A stretch of 64,000 bases of DNA from Branchiostoma floridae (Eukaryota > Chordata > Leptocardii > Amphioxiformes > Branchiostomatidae), in the NCBI RefSeq assembly GCF_000003815.2, contig NC_049985.1, positions 3,926,157 to 3,990,156 of the forward strand, given 5' to 3'. Below, one piece after another: positions 24,059-36,004 of the stretch; the first letter of the stretch is position 1; every line of letters begins with the position of its first letter. The notes beneath the pieces are model-generated. The model worked only from the letters and a program-made list of their open reading frames with translations. It had not been told where the DNA came from and did no database searches. Made by a program: the position numbers and the translations under genes.

Positions 24059-25623
24059 TCAGTTGTAGCCGTTCCTCTTCAGCCACTGCGCGCGCGCGAC
24101 CACGTCATTCCCGTAGTCATCCCCGGTAGTACCGATGTCCATCCCGTTGTAGGTCTGCACGTTACCGCACCCGGCGTTGTACCCGGAGATTCCGCCTGAA
24201 AATACAAACAAGTGCGGAGCATTTACCACTGAATATCAATCAAGAGCCCAAGTCTGAAAGTCTAGTACCAAAATGATTTTTTTTTCAGTAATTAGTAGTT
24301 TCGACTTATTCTTTTACTTTCGCGAAGATTTTTAAAAAAATCAAGGATCCAAAATTGACAAGGTAATCTACAATTCTATTTTACCTTGAACTAAAATTCG
24401 TAGTACACGTGTTTTTTGTCAATGCTTATAAGTATTTAAAAAGGGAGTGCCAGAATCCAAGGACAAGGAATATACGGGGTTTGTGAGATCCCGAGACGGG
24501 GGCCGATACCGACTGCCGGACATTGTTGATCCGTCACTTCCGGTCAGGTCACGTGACATAACTTTCGGTCATTTCAACATGACAAGAGACAGAGGAAAGT
24601 CCGAAAGCTTGTTGGTAAGCGCCTTGCTTTGAGTACGGATACGCCTATAAGTGTTGATTTAAATGTTTGCTAGACTCGAGGAACAATCTGAGCTTTTAAG
24701 ATACTTCGGCCCTGGTGACGTGGATGCTGCAACAGCAACATTGCCACGCCACTATCACGGGCGGGCCACGTGCAGGGTGACCAACCAGAAACCAGGAAAT
24801 ACGCGTGCATTAAAAACTGCGTGTGTTCCCGCCAAAACTTTTTCTTTGTCGGTTGATGATGTGTCGGATCACTAATGAATAGGTGAGCTAAGCTAGTATA
24901 GTAACAACTATGCATTTCTTCACGGTAAATGTGGAATCTAGACCAACCTTTGAGGGCCATCTCGGTGCTCCAGCCAGGGTGGTTGCGCTTGACGCAGTTG
25001 ATGGTATCGATGAGGATCTGGGTTCCCTGCTTGATGTGAGTCGTGGTGTACGGACCGCCCTGGGGGGTGTGGTAACGGATGTCCACCTACAGAGGGGGGG
25101 GGGGGGGCGGAAAGAAAGAAGGTCGGCAGAAGTTTACTTATTGTCCTGCTTTTGCAACTGAGTGGGAGGTATGATAAAGTATCTTGAATATACACACACA
25201 CGCAAGCACACGGACGCCCACATACACATACACAAGCGCGCGCACACACACACACACAGAAATACACACACATGCACACACATAAAACACACACTCACAC
25301 ACACAAGTACACACACAAGTACACACACAAGCACACACACACACACACACAAGTTCACAAACACACACACATGCACACACACACACACACACACAAGCAA
25401 GCGTGCTGCACTCCTTGCTCTAGCAGAACATGCAGGAACTGCACTGTTTCCTCTGTTACCTAAACCAACGAGGTTTAAAATAGACACAGACACACAGGCC
25501 ATTAACAATACTTTATTCTTTATTCTAGGCTAAAAGAAAAGTTACAAAATGAATTTCGGTCTCAAAAACAACCGCTCCACCGCCACTCCCCCACCACACG
25601 ATGGTGAGCAATTGATACCATGA

Positions 25624-25697
<74 letters not shown>

Positions 25698-27654
25698 GCA
25701 TGAGCCCGTATCCGTTCCCATTATCCCCTGTTCCGTCCGAGGCCAGTGCTGCGCCTGCGCGGGACTCACGGCTGATGATGGCGGCGATGACGGCGGGGTC
25801 CATGTTCTTGGCGCTGGCGGCGTTATAGATCTTCGATTTGTAGGTGTTCAGGCGGTTGAGGTCTGTCCTGGCCATCTGCTGGGAGGCACTGGTACCTGAA
25901 CAGGATCAGGATCAAAGAAAAACAGCCTTTGAAACTATGGTAAGAATTTCTAATGTCCTCCTCTGCAGAGGAGGACATCAGGCATAAGCAAATTCACGGT
26001 TTTGAGTATGCATGTGTAGCGATAAGAATTGTGGGGGATATGTCAAAGGTGAAGGTGTGTTGGTGGTTTGTTTTGGAGCCTTCACCTTTGACATATTACC
26101 CACAATTCCTGTCGACGCACATGCGTACTCGGAAGTGCGAAAGTGCTTATTCTGATTGCCCTAATTTGAAATGCCTTCTCCTGTAAGCTAGATGCTGATT
26201 GGCCAGTCCTTACTGGTACTAGGTACCTAAGGCAGGTTCATTTGTTATTGACCAGTTAGCTTGTAACCTGTTGGTGTTGAAGTTTTGTCTTTTGTCTGTT
26301 GCGTGCTGTCTGTTTTAAAGCAATCTTCCACAGCTCACACTGGTACATGTACTATTTTTTAAAAGTTTACCTAGTACTTGTATATTTTGTCATACAGTAC
26401 TTATAGATAGACGGGAAATTACTACAATTCTATGGGACTTGGATTTAATCATTTTCTTCTTAATGTGCAATAAATTCTTTGTCATTGTTATAGTTATTGT
26501 TATAGTCATTTATCTGAGACAGAAATCACTCTAACCTCCGTAGCCGATGCCGTCCTGGCTGGCGGTCTGTGCGCTGGCACCGGTAGTGTCCACCGCCATG
26601 ATGTTTCCATAGTTTCCTGCAATAAGTGGCACAACAGCATTCAGGTGATGTAGAGATTATTCTTAGCCTCTACCAGGCTCTTAGCCTCTACCAGGCTCTT
26701 AGCCTCTACCAGGCTCTTAGCCCCTACCAGGCTCTTAGCCTCTACCAGGCTCTTAGCCTCTACCAGGCTCTTAGCCCCTACCAGGCACTTAGCCTCTATC
26801 AGACTATTAGCTTCTACCAGGCTCTTTAATAGCCTCTATCAGGCTCTTAGCCCCTACCAGGGTCTTAGCCTCTACCAGGCTTTTAGCCTCTACCAGGCTC
26901 TTAGCCCCTACCAGGCTCTTAGCCCCTACCAGGCTCTTAGCCTCTATCAGACTATTAGCTTCTACCAGGCTCTTTAATAGCCTCTATCAGGGTCTTAGCC
27001 TCTACCAGGCTCTTAGCCCCTACCAAGCTCTTAGCCTCTACCAGGCTTTTAGCCTCTACCAGGCTCTTAGCCCCTACCAGGCTCTTAGCCTCTACCAGGC
27101 TCTTAGCCTCTACCAGGCTTTTAGCCTCTACAAGGTTCTTAGCCTCTACCAGGCTCTTAGCCTCTACCAGGGTCTTAGCCTCTACAAGGTCCTTAGCCTC
27201 TACCAGGCTCTTAGCCTCTACCAGGCTCTTAGCCTCTACCAGGCTCTTAGCCCCTACCAAGCTCTTAGCCTCTACCAGGCTTTTAGCCTCTACCAGGCTC
27301 TTAGCCTCTACCAGGCTAGGATTCCCGAGCGTACTGACTCTGTGTGTCCACTTTCTACTGTTAGACCACCGATCGGTGGAGCCTGGTAGAGGCTAATTAT
27401 CCTATCATCAAGCCTTGAATGAGCACTAAACTCCGGAAAGGGGTGCTTACGTGCACATGATGACTGAACAGTCGGTGTTAGCTGATAAACTGGTAGTGCA
27501 CTGTCAACCAACCAAACAATCAACCAAACAGCCAGCAAATTCATCAATTAAACACATTGTTTCATACTTATAGTAGTAGTAAATTGTATGAAAAAAATCG
27601 CTCACCTGATGCGGCAGCGACTGCCACAAAGGCCGAGAGCACAACGAACAGCAT
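24059..27654 (-). CDS. Goose-type lysozyme B, secreted, without cysteine module
   Basis: Five coding exons on the minus strand give 201 residues: 27654-27606 (signal peptide [15 protein letters not shown]), 26616-26536, 25895-25696, 25086-24948 and 24195-24059. Exons 2 to 4 have exactly the same lengths (81, 200, 139) and phases as the matching exons of lysozymes A and C. The GH23 domain is complete, with catalytic Glu 87 in SRES and aspartates 101 and 112. The protein goes directly from the signal peptide to the lysozyme domain, with no eight-cysteine module. The first intron instead carries a large minisatellite. The donor after exon 3 is CAG|GTGTGTGTG, the start of a (TG)n run. It lies opposite in direction to lysozymes A and C. 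Role: secreted peptidoglycan hydrolase. Confidence 0.93.
24440..24660 (+). mobile_element. Fragment of the AAGCTTGTTGGTAAGCGC repeat family
   Basis: The segment shares GAAAGCTTGTTGGTAAGCGC and GGGGCCGATACCGACT-like sequence with the arm and body at 58270-58490, and core motifs with 46150-46325. It lies in the last intron of lysozyme B. It is a dispersed element of unknown class. Confidence 0.5.
25186..25396. repeat. CA-rich microsatellite in a lysozyme B intron
   Basis: Interrupted (CA)n with periodic ACAAGT insertions. It generates long spurious frames on both strands. Confidence 0.85.
25621..25695. repeat. (CA)n / (TG)n microsatellite abutting a splice donor
   Basis: About 35 uninterrupted CA units end exactly at the exon-intron border of lysozyme B exon 3. 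On the coding strand the exon ends in ATGCAG and the intron begins GTGTGTGTGT, so the repeat itself supplies the donor GT. The corresponding intron of lysozyme C begins GTGTGTGAG; that of lysozyme A begins GTGGGGAGG. Confidence 0.9.
26660..27318. repeat. 18-bp minisatellite with higher-order variants
   Basis: About 36 units of TTAGCCTCTACCAGGCTC with point variants (CCCC for CTCT, TTTT for CTCT). A longer variant containing CTATCAGACTATTAGCTTC and CTTTAATAGCCTCTATCAGG occurs twice (about 26788-26845 and 26938-26995), evidence of block duplication. One inverted unit lies just outside at about 27382-27396. It fills intron 1 of lysozyme B. The 18-base unit keeps frames open on both strands, which is not evidence of coding. 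Confidence 0.9.
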
Positions 27655-27831
27655 CTAAAGAAGAAAAAAAATACCGCGAGACATGATCAAAGCTAAATAA
27701 AACAAGACAGCTTAGTTTTGCACGACACATGCGCGAAGAATGCAACCAGTTTGAACTCTTACGACACAATCGTACGACGCATGTGGCTGCCCATTTATTG
27801 AGAAAGAAAAAAAGATCGTGGGTGGCACGGT

Positions 27832-28030
27832 ACCTTGTCTCTGTAGTCTCGCTCGCGTTCTGTGATACTTCAGGTAGAGAGGGGTACTGACTGGACGTCC
27901 CGTGTCACCAGGTACTACTTATAACCACCAGACATCTGCACAACTCCGGAAACTTCCCACGATAAACACGGAATTTGCTGATGCCCCGTAAGATACTCCG
28001 CTTCGCAAATAACAAAATTGCAGATCGTTC
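27832..28030 (-). promoter_or_regulatory. Lysozyme B promoter and noncoding exon 1
   Basis: Read on the minus strand this matches the lysozyme A promoter over ~190 bp, including GCAATTTTGTTATTTGCGAA, GGGAAGTTTCC (plus-strand 27948-27958), TATA-like GTTATAAG (27918-27925), CTCTCTACCTGAAG and TATCACAGAACGCGAGC. A donor CAAG|GTACC follows at 27834. The acceptor is TTTAG|ATG at 27654. Such long similarity in noncoding DNA between the two genes suggests conserved control or recent duplication. Confidence 0.65.
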
Positions 28031-29040
28031 TAATTAAAACTCTAAACATTTTGACCCACTGAAAAGAAGCTATAAAAGATTTTGACATAATAGATTTCTA
28101 CTTTGGACAAGTCATGTTTTGTATCTCATGCCTTGGTCATTCTTTCTTTCTTTTTCACGTTGGCGTTATAATCATACTTGTCATCATATTTTTATAATGA
28201 CCTTTGGTAGCAGTCACCTTCAACCTACATGTAGGTGTAATACATCATGACATGTGACAATCCCTGCATGACAGATATAGGAAATATATCAAAGAAAGGT
28301 TTAGACATTAGAAATTCCTCCATTGATTGTAAAAGCCTCCAATAACTGTAAGAAATTTATCCCATACTACAACTTCTGTATTAGCTAGATAATCGTTAAG
28401 TAATAGAACTGTAGTTATGTAGATGCCATACTTTGTACCCCGTACAATTGTTGTGCAATAAAAATATTCTATGTAATGTGTCAAGGACACTGCCACAGGT
28501 GGCATACAGTCGCGTGTCAAGCAGAAGCCACGGTATGTAAATTTTGTGGATGACGTACTTTGCATGCCCCCAATCTACTATGGGATCGATAGTGCAAAAG
28601 ACAAAATGGGTACTACATTTTGTTATGAAGAAATATTCATTTTTCATATATTTTGAGAGGATTTAGTTTATAATTCATGTTAATTCGACAGCGAATTCTG
28701 GAAAAAGAAATGCACTACAAATGGTAACAAAAAGGGTCCTACCCTACATATTGGAACAGTCACGTCTAAAGGGTCTCTTATGTAATACGGGGTATTCCGT
28801 TTCGCCAGTAACGTTACGGCTCGACCACGGGTAGGATCTTGGATTAAAATTTTGGATTAAAATTCAATACGAAACTTCCTATGTACCAAAGAACAAATGT
28901 GAATTGTTGGAAATTCTACAAAGGAATTCACACGTATAGTATCAAGGGGTCTATGCGTCATGAAGGAATTTCCAAGTTTGTGTGGGCTATTAAGAAGTTT
29001 TTTTCCAGTATTATTCGTTACGTTTATCTGAGTAATAGTA
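28031..29040. other. Intergenic DNA between divergent promoters
   Basis: No exon recognised. This is the spacer between lysozyme B (leftward) and the EB-like gene (rightward). Confidence 0.4.
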
Positions 29041-29049
29041 ATAGAATAA

Positions 29050-29230
29050 TGTCGATGATGATGTTTATCATCCTCAGCAAACAATGACACGCGTATTACA
29101 GTGTTTGCAGTACACATACACATATCTAATAGCTGACATATTCAAATATCAGAAACATTCCAAAATACAGATATCGTGGGACGTTTCCGGAAACGGGCAG
29201 GTGTGAGGTCAAAGGTCTGCTTTTATGTCA
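29050..29230 (+). promoter_or_regulatory. Upstream block of the EB-like gene (shared with lysozyme C)
   Basis: Contains CAGCAAACAATGACACGCGT, TTACAGTGTTTGCAGT, TATTCAAATATCAGAAACAT and GGGACGTTTCC (29178-29188). The same order of elements is found at 35410-35590 upstream of lysozyme C and again at 39685-39830 in a lysozyme C intron. The inner motif resembles an NF-kB-type site, and TTCCGGAA overlapping it resembles a STAT site; both are inference. Confidence 0.5.
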
Positions 29231-29379
29231 ACTGAGATTAACCCTGGATGTCAATCACGAGTTGGTCAACCAATGACGGTACAGCATTTATCGGTTTGAC
29301 CAATGAAAGAGAGGCTGCATGTCCTTCAAGAATATTTTATCTGTGTGCGCTTCGTACGTTCTTATCTATTTATATAATA

Positions 29380-29833
29380 CAACAACAAAAATGTACCACT
29401 GCCTATCTGATAAGGCGCTACTTCAGACTTGTCTCTAACAGACTCCTGCCTGGCCGAATAGAAATAGGGGACGTTGGCCAGGTTAGGAATTAAAAAAAAG
29501 CTTTAGCAGTAGCAGTTAATTGGCCTTGGAGTAAACTGACCGGCCGGCGATGACTGGTAGCTGAATAGACTGCACAAGACCGAATGAAATCCCATGGCAA
29601 CTTATTGGTCCCTATTCAGCCAAATTCTCCTCTTTTTTCATCCAGCTGACACGTCTGCTTGGAGACTAAATTCAGACATTGAAGACGTGATGTGGCAATC
29701 AATTTTTGTGGGACACCAACAGATGTAGCCAACTGATCGATAAAGCTACTTTATAACGTTATGTAACGTGAACACACAATAAGCCCCCTAACACTCGCGC
29801 AAGCAGCAAGGTAACCGATAGGCAATCTACAAG
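29380..29833 (+). promoter_or_regulatory. Core promoter and noncoding exon 1 of the EB-like gene
   Basis: ACCACTGCCTATCTGATAAG (near 29395), AAAGCTACTTTATAACG (TATA at 29750-29756) and GGCAATCTACAAG|GTAACC (donor at 29833) have counterparts in the same order in front of lysozyme C. Exon 1 is inferred to be noncoding because the next acceptor is immediately before the start codon at 30216. Confidence 0.55.
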
Positions 29834-30215
29834 GTAACCTATCTCTAATGTTCTGAGTACTGGTTTATGTTACCCGTTCCTTGTCTCAAAATTATCAATG
29901 TGATTGAAACATGTATGCTGCAGGGTAATAATTTACAGAATTACCTAAAATTCAATAGTCCCATGTCCTGAACGCCTTAATATTGTGTCCAGCAGAAAAG
30001 TACTTTACAAGAATTTTCTCATTTCACACAAAATGAGTACGTCCCTCTGATAGTACTTTATTTTTCAAAACGATGTAAATATCTGGAGAAAAGAATTTAC
30101 TTTCAACATAGTTGAGAACTAATTATGAAAATGTGCATGTAATAGTGTGGTTACTATATAGGCATTTCTATTCATACATATTCTTTCAACACTCACCGTT
30201 TATCATTTTCACCAG

Positions 30216-32579
30216 ATGCTGTTTCTGGTGATGTTAGTGTTGGCCGGAGGCGCCTTTGCCCGTAAGTGGACCCGTTCCTTTTTGCACAAAGCCTGAATAT
30301 TAAATTGGGGGCGGACATTTTGGAGACGTAACAAAAACATTATTTCAGTAGATACATTCGCTCATTCGCTAGCAGATGAAGAAATGGCTAACGTCTATCT
30401 TGACAGGCTGCGTCTGACTCATCGTTGTGAAGAACTTTGTGGTTTCCGTATGTAATGTTGCCTATGTGTTGGCCAATATGTTGTCAGCAGCCCGCCGCTG
30501 TAACAACACACGATGTTGACTTTACTTCTTTCACTTATATGATAACGAACAGGCTATAGCTGCTTATATTTTAATAATTTATAACGAAACACATTTTATG
30601 TCAAACTGTTCCCTCTATAATCACGAAAGAAAAGAGCTGTTCAAACTTCCTCACATTCATTGACAAAAAGAAAACAGTTCTCCTTCTAACATCACAAAAC
30701 CCACACATAGTAGAAAAGGTGGGATCTTTCGTATCCCACTGTCTTCGAAAAAGGAGTCAAACCTAATAAACTAGGATCTATCTAGAGTTAGCTTTTAGTT
30801 TTTACTAGCTTTAGACTAGAGTAGACACTTGTGATATTGTTCTGTACATGTACACTGTTTGAATATTTTATGTTACCTGCAATTAGCCCACGGGCAAGAA
30901 TTTGCAATAAACTTGATTTATCACGGTGTTAACTTTACTTTGATTTCTGTCACTGTTACTGTTAGTTCCTGTCACTGTGGACGATATCGCTCCGCCGGTA
31001 GACAGGAGCCCCTGCATCGGCAATGGGTACTGCCCGGGGTCTCACTACACAGGGGCCAGCTGTGTGGAGGGGTACTGCGAGTGCTCCAGCAGCGAGAACT
31101 ACCAGCAGTACACGTGTCTGCGTGAGTAAACATCATGCCTGTATGATACCATGCAAAAGTTTTTCAAAGGGGAATCTATTCTAGCCGAGAATTTGGTAAG
31201 ATTCGCCAAGAACAAAGTTTAAAATGCATGGTAAAAATTGAAGATACGTTATCACCTCGATGCCGGATTGGTTTCAATTGCATTATTCGCAGATTGAGAA
31301 AAAGGTCAGTCTTTTACATTAATTCAACAAACTGTACAGCCATATTTGGGCTTTTATTACACGCTTTGAATCAATGCTTGTTTTGTACCAATCCGCCTTT
31401 CCCAACCAAATGTAGGCTTTACAAAATCAGGTCCACATTTATCACAAATAGTTACCTGCAACGTTCACGTTTATCCGCGGGGTAACCTTAACACGTTATT
31501 TGGGTATATCAAGTCAACGGACGGTGGTTTTACACAACAACATTTCGAAAATGTTGCAACAACGGATATATGTCACCCCGTGGATAAAGGTGAACTACCT
31601 TTACTTATTGTGTCTGTTTCTCACAAACAGCGGTTGTCGGGAGCTGTGCGATACGTCGCAGCTCTCCCACAGCTCAAGCCGCAGCGTTCCAGAGTTCCCT
31701 GCCCAGAGAGACCTACAGCTGCGTGGCCGATGACAACAGCCTGTATGACGTACACGTGCTGGGGGTGTACGAGGGAGTCGGGCAGACATGGTAGGGAGAA
31801 ACAAAATATTTTCCGATTTTCCTGGGCTGACCCATTTTCTCATTCTACCATGGATTCGACTCTGTGTCGTGTGTGCAAATTTGATACAAGCAGAGAGTAG
31901 AGTGAGCAAATATGTAGCCATTGTTTTCAAAACTTTGCTTTATTCAGTATCACTAAAATCGACCAGGTTCAGTTGAAAACATTCTGACATAACAAGACAT
32001 GGAATTCAGCTCAAGTTGGTCAAAACCAAGGCAAAGACTAAAGCAAAACTGCATGACAAATGGCAATGCTTAGTTGGTCCACCCAAACAACCAATAACCA
32101 ATAGTTAGCAAATCTTAAACAGTAACGACCCTAGGTTATTTTTCAACCGGAAGTCTTTGTAATTCAACTACTGCCATTACCTGACATATGGAAATTGTAA
32201 CATGCGTTACCAATAACGAAGCAGACGAAGGCCAAAGACAGACAGGTAGTACCGTTGTCTTTTAGCTAATATGGCGTCACCGTCGTACTAGACATTGACA
32301 TCGGAAAGTAACCACATGTTTGTCAAATTCTAGGCCATTCCAACAGGACCCCGTAGCGGCGGCTGAGATGGACGTTCACGTCAGCGCAGGGAAAGACTAC
32401 GGCAAACCTCTGGTCCTGGTGTTGAGCTCGTACGAGCCGGTCAACTGGGTGCTCCATCTACCGGCTGACGTGGAAGTGCAGGAAGTTCTTCTGGTAGGAA
32501 ACAATTTTTAAGGGAATTTTGAGGACCAGTTGCTTGTCTCCTTGCTATAGCTGAGCATGTAAGATCGGTGTACGTAGAG

Positions 32580-32611
<32 letters not shown>

Positions 32612-33865
32612 CTCTCTAGGTTCCGATCCCAACGCCATACACGAAGCCAATGGTATACATACATACATGTACACACGTATATACACACACAATGCCCCCA
32701 TGCGGCTTTGTAAAGTAATGCAGCAGAATTTCTGGTTTTGATATCTCGTGTTCTGGACATGCTATGTTCGTAATTTTATGGTGTTATATAGCTCTTGGTA
32801 CAGGGTAAGTGGTGTAGGTTTGGGTGCGCGAGTGGCTTTCTTTCAACAGGAGGGGCCATTTGTATCTAATACTAATAAGTTGAGACATTTTTATTCTAGA
32901 TAAGACTTTAATAGTCCATTGAATAACTTGTTGAAAACGAAACAGCACTGGTCAAATGACGCTTTGGTCAACATATTTTTCTCACAATACATAAAAGAAA
33001 TATTACAATAAAACTGAGTGTGTAAACGATATCGTTGGCAGGTTGCTTATCATCTCGACCAGAGTAACGTGACTGTGCGGAGTGGTTCTGTGAACAACGT
33101 GCAGCGCCTGTCAGTTCACACAGGGGGCGCTCCTGCGTGTGCGTACGGCATTGACGACGGCGGGTGTAACACTGTCGGGATGCTGACGTACGTCGGGGGA
33201 CTGTTTGGGCCCGTCTCGTCATTCACGGGCACATACAGTGCAGAACGATGGGACTTAAACATAGGTATGTAACGTTACACGTGTAATGCTAATTAATGGT
33301 TTCCCTTCCAAATGGATAATGTTGTACAACGTAGAGCGAAGCGTGCAAGATTCAGTGAGATGTTTAGAGGTTTTGTAAATGTCTTGATGGATCGGGAGAT
33401 TCATATTGGTTATTTCTCTTTCATAATGGGGATGATTTAGACGATGATGACCACCTGTAATCAATAACATGTGTCTTAATTAAGGTTATCGTCTTAACCA
33501 GCCTTACTTCACTCACAAGAAACCCAAAGGTGCATGTTACTTGGCAGGTATGGTATTAAATTCTACAATCGTACTTGACAGTGGAAAAGCAGTTATCAAC
33601 ATAGAGCAATAGACTTTGCGACAGGCAAACTGGTCGTTATCTATTTTTTTTTTCATCCCAAAATATCAATTATCAATAAGAGTATAAGCCTGAGGATAAG
33701 CCGGAACTGGAAGGACAATACTCAACTTACAGAGAGAATACCTGCAGTTTGTGCATGCTCTTGCAAGGCTAGCAAATGTTTCGTTCTTTTTTGCATCTTG
33801 TATCATCAGGGATGCACGTGCACGGAGATGAGAACGGAAATGTCGTCGCTGTCGTCAGTGGCTGA
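30216..33865 (+). CDS. Secreted EB-like cysteine-rich protein
   Basis: Six exons with GT-AG borders and consistent phases give 266 residues: 30216-30261, 30966-31121, 31631-31790, 32334-32493, 33042-33264 and 33810-33865. The signal peptide is MLFLVMLVLAGGAFA. Next is a cysteine-rich segment with C-x5-Y-C-P and C-V-E-G-Y-C-E-C-S-S, like an EB module. The C-terminal ~190 residues contain VHVLGVYEG, LVLVLSSYEPVNWVLHLPAD and TYSAERWDL. From memory these resemble a secreted domain found in scattered animal and bacterial proteins, which I cannot name. The signal-peptide exon and upstream DNA are closely related to those of lysozyme C, and the gene sits between two lysozymes, so a defence role is plausible but unproven. 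Poly(A)-signal candidates occur from 33965. Confidence 0.8.
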
Positions 33866-33964
33866 AGAGATGTGGTATCCATATCTAGTCTCTCTGGGAT
33901 CAAGTAAAACGTAAAATCGTCATTTGTAATGACGACAAAATTAATGATGATACATGAGCTTTGA

Positions 33965-33975
33965 ATAAAATAAAT
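33965..33975 (+). terminator. Polyadenylation signal of the EB-like gene
   Basis: Overlapping AATAAA hexamers occur about 100 bases after the TGA at 33863-33865. Confidence 0.5.
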
Positions 33976-34327
33976 ATTCAATACTTTCTCGAGCGCCTCT
34001 GTGTTTATCTGTCTTGGTTCATTTGTATACAAACATAAGAACAGCCAGATAGTTTTCACAGATTGTATTACGCAAACTGACTATACATTTTGTATTGACT
34101 TATCATATAAAGTGCTGTTGCCTAAAGTTTAGTGACACAGTCAAACTTTCGAAACTTTAATACAAACGAAGGTATTGTCAATGGAGGTGCGAGAAATTAC
34201 TAGGATTTCATAGAGATGATTACAGGAATTTGGAAGTTAATTTAAGATAAATACAGGAATTTGGAAGTTGATTTAAGATAAACAATGAAAGTTTCTATTG
34301 CACTATTTCTAAATTGATGTACTACTA

Positions 34328-35395
34328 GAGTTCGGCGACCTCATACCTCCATGAAAATTTAGAGCTTTCGTAAATTTCATGCAATTGACCAACACATTAA
34401 CATAATTTATGCATGGTGTTGTTCATCATTGACTAACGTACACATGTCACAATTATAAAATTCCCATTATTGATCATAAAGCAGTTTTGAATTTTTACAT
34501 AAATTATGCAAATAAGTTCCTCATTACCATCTTTGGTATCTGCTTATATTCCACCTATCATAATTAACATGTGTTACATGTATTGAGGTTCAGTCATTGA
34601 AAACAATGGAACTATACAATTTCTTCATTAATTATGCAGATGAAGTCCTCATTTGCATAACATGTATATCATTATGAACATCTTTGCCTAAGCTACCTGC
34701 ATGCCTAAAATGCAGGCAATCCGTCGTTCCTTTCTGCAGTTATCCTCTTTGGAGTGTCTTGACAAAAACGCCCCTGCAGTTCCACAATTAAATGTTAGGG
34801 GACTGAAACTCGCCCCACTTTTTCATGACGCTAAAAGCTATCTACCACTTAAATGTCACGACCATATCACGTTCGTGACAAGAGATACATTGAAAAAACT
34901 GCTATGATAGAATATTCTCATTAATTATGCAAATGTACTCCTATTTTGCATAATTAGTATTTTATCTTGTACAACATTGTCTAAGGTACCTACATACCAA
35001 AAATCATGAAAATCCGTTGTTCCCTTCTTGAGTTATCCTCGTCAGAAGTTTTTGACAAAAATGCCCCTCCTATCCCAAAACTAGACGCTAGGGGGCCCAA
35101 ACTTCTGTCATTTCTTTCTGAGCACAAGAGCTGTCTAATACTAAAAAATCGTGACCATAGCATGTTCAGAACACCGAGATAGCAAAACCGGAAGTTGCGC
35201 TGCAGTACCAAGGAGAGCCGCTAGGGGGCCCAAAATCTAATCATTTCCAGCTTTCATCACACACTACCAACACACCAAATATGAGACCAATCCACCCAAC
35301 CGTTCTTGAGTTATCTTGTTTACACACACACAGACACACACACACACACACAAACGCGGGGTAAAATATAACCTCCATGACATTTCATGGAGGTA
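34328..35395. mobile_element. Interspersed element with CCTCCATGAAAT ends
   Basis: It begins AGAGTTCGGCGACCTCATAC followed by CTCCATGAAA and ends ACCTCCATGACATTTCATGG after an ACACACAC tract. Several internal segments repeat AATTATGCAAATGAAGTCCT and GTTCCTTTCTGCAGTTATCC-like motifs. The composition resembles dispersed repeats of marine invertebrates. It is possibly a non-LTR tail array; class is uncertain. Confidence 0.5.
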
Positions 35396-35404
35396 AAAAT
35401 GATG

Positions 35405-35590
35405 CTAAGGATAGCTAATGCATATCATCTGCAGCAAACAATGACATGCATATTGCAGTGTTTGCAGTCCATATATACATATCTGATATCTGTCATAACG
35501 AGCTGCGTATTCAAACATCACAAACACTCCAAAATAAAATTGCCGTGGAACGTTTCCAAAATAGACAGATGTTCTGTTTAAGTTCTACTT
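35405..35590 (+). promoter_or_regulatory. Upstream block of lysozyme C (shared with the EB-like gene)
   Basis: CAGCAAACAATGACATGCAT, TTGCAGTGTTTGCAGTC, TATTCAAACATCACAAACAC and GGAACGTTTCC (35547-35557) match the block at 29050-29230 in order and spacing. This copy has drifted in the GGGAC half of the motif. Confidence 0.5.
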
Positions 35591-35639
35591 CTCTGTGTTT
35601 AGTCAAGGAAACTGGTTATCTTATCTATTCATTCAGTAA

Positions 35640-35990
35640 ACAGTGCTGGTGGCTTGGTGGCCTTGTGCACGTGGATAGGGTTGTTGACTCAGAATCTAAA
35701 GATACTACGTTTTGACCCCTGACATGTCCCAATGTTCTGCACTCAGGTCAGGAACTTTACACCAATTTCCTCACTCAACTCAGGTGAAAATATGAGTGCC
35801 TAGCCTCGACTAGGGGCGTCCCTAGGATAGGAAGTTAAATGGAGGCCCTTTGTTTCAATAGAGTAAGTTAAAGAACCCCACCGCACTTATCGAAAAGAGT
35901 AGGCGTCCTTCCCGGTGTGAGTGGATCATATTAACCTGTCCGAAAATGTACTCATCAGTGCACACTACACCATCGGGTGAGTAACCGGGA
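35640..35990 (+). mobile_element. SINE-like repeat
   Basis: The head GTGGATAGGGTTGTTGACTC looks like a degraded tRNA A-box region. The body (GGAACTTTACACCAATTTCC, AACTCAGGTGAAAATATGAG) parallels the SINE at 23176-23362. A longer body than that copy suggests a different subfamily. It separates the two promoter blocks of lysozyme C. Confidence 0.45.
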
Positions 35991-36004
35991 ATGCCATATT
36001 TACA

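Noticed and set aside
25134-25533. His/Thr- and Cys/Val-rich frames in the CA tracts
   Set aside because: Artefacts of (CA)n repeats; the same holds for 3461-3727, 36518-36846 and 40783-41146.
26660-27318. Regular short repeats that might suggest a CRISPR array
   Set aside because: Units are contiguous with no unique spacers and the locus is an animal intron; it is a minisatellite.
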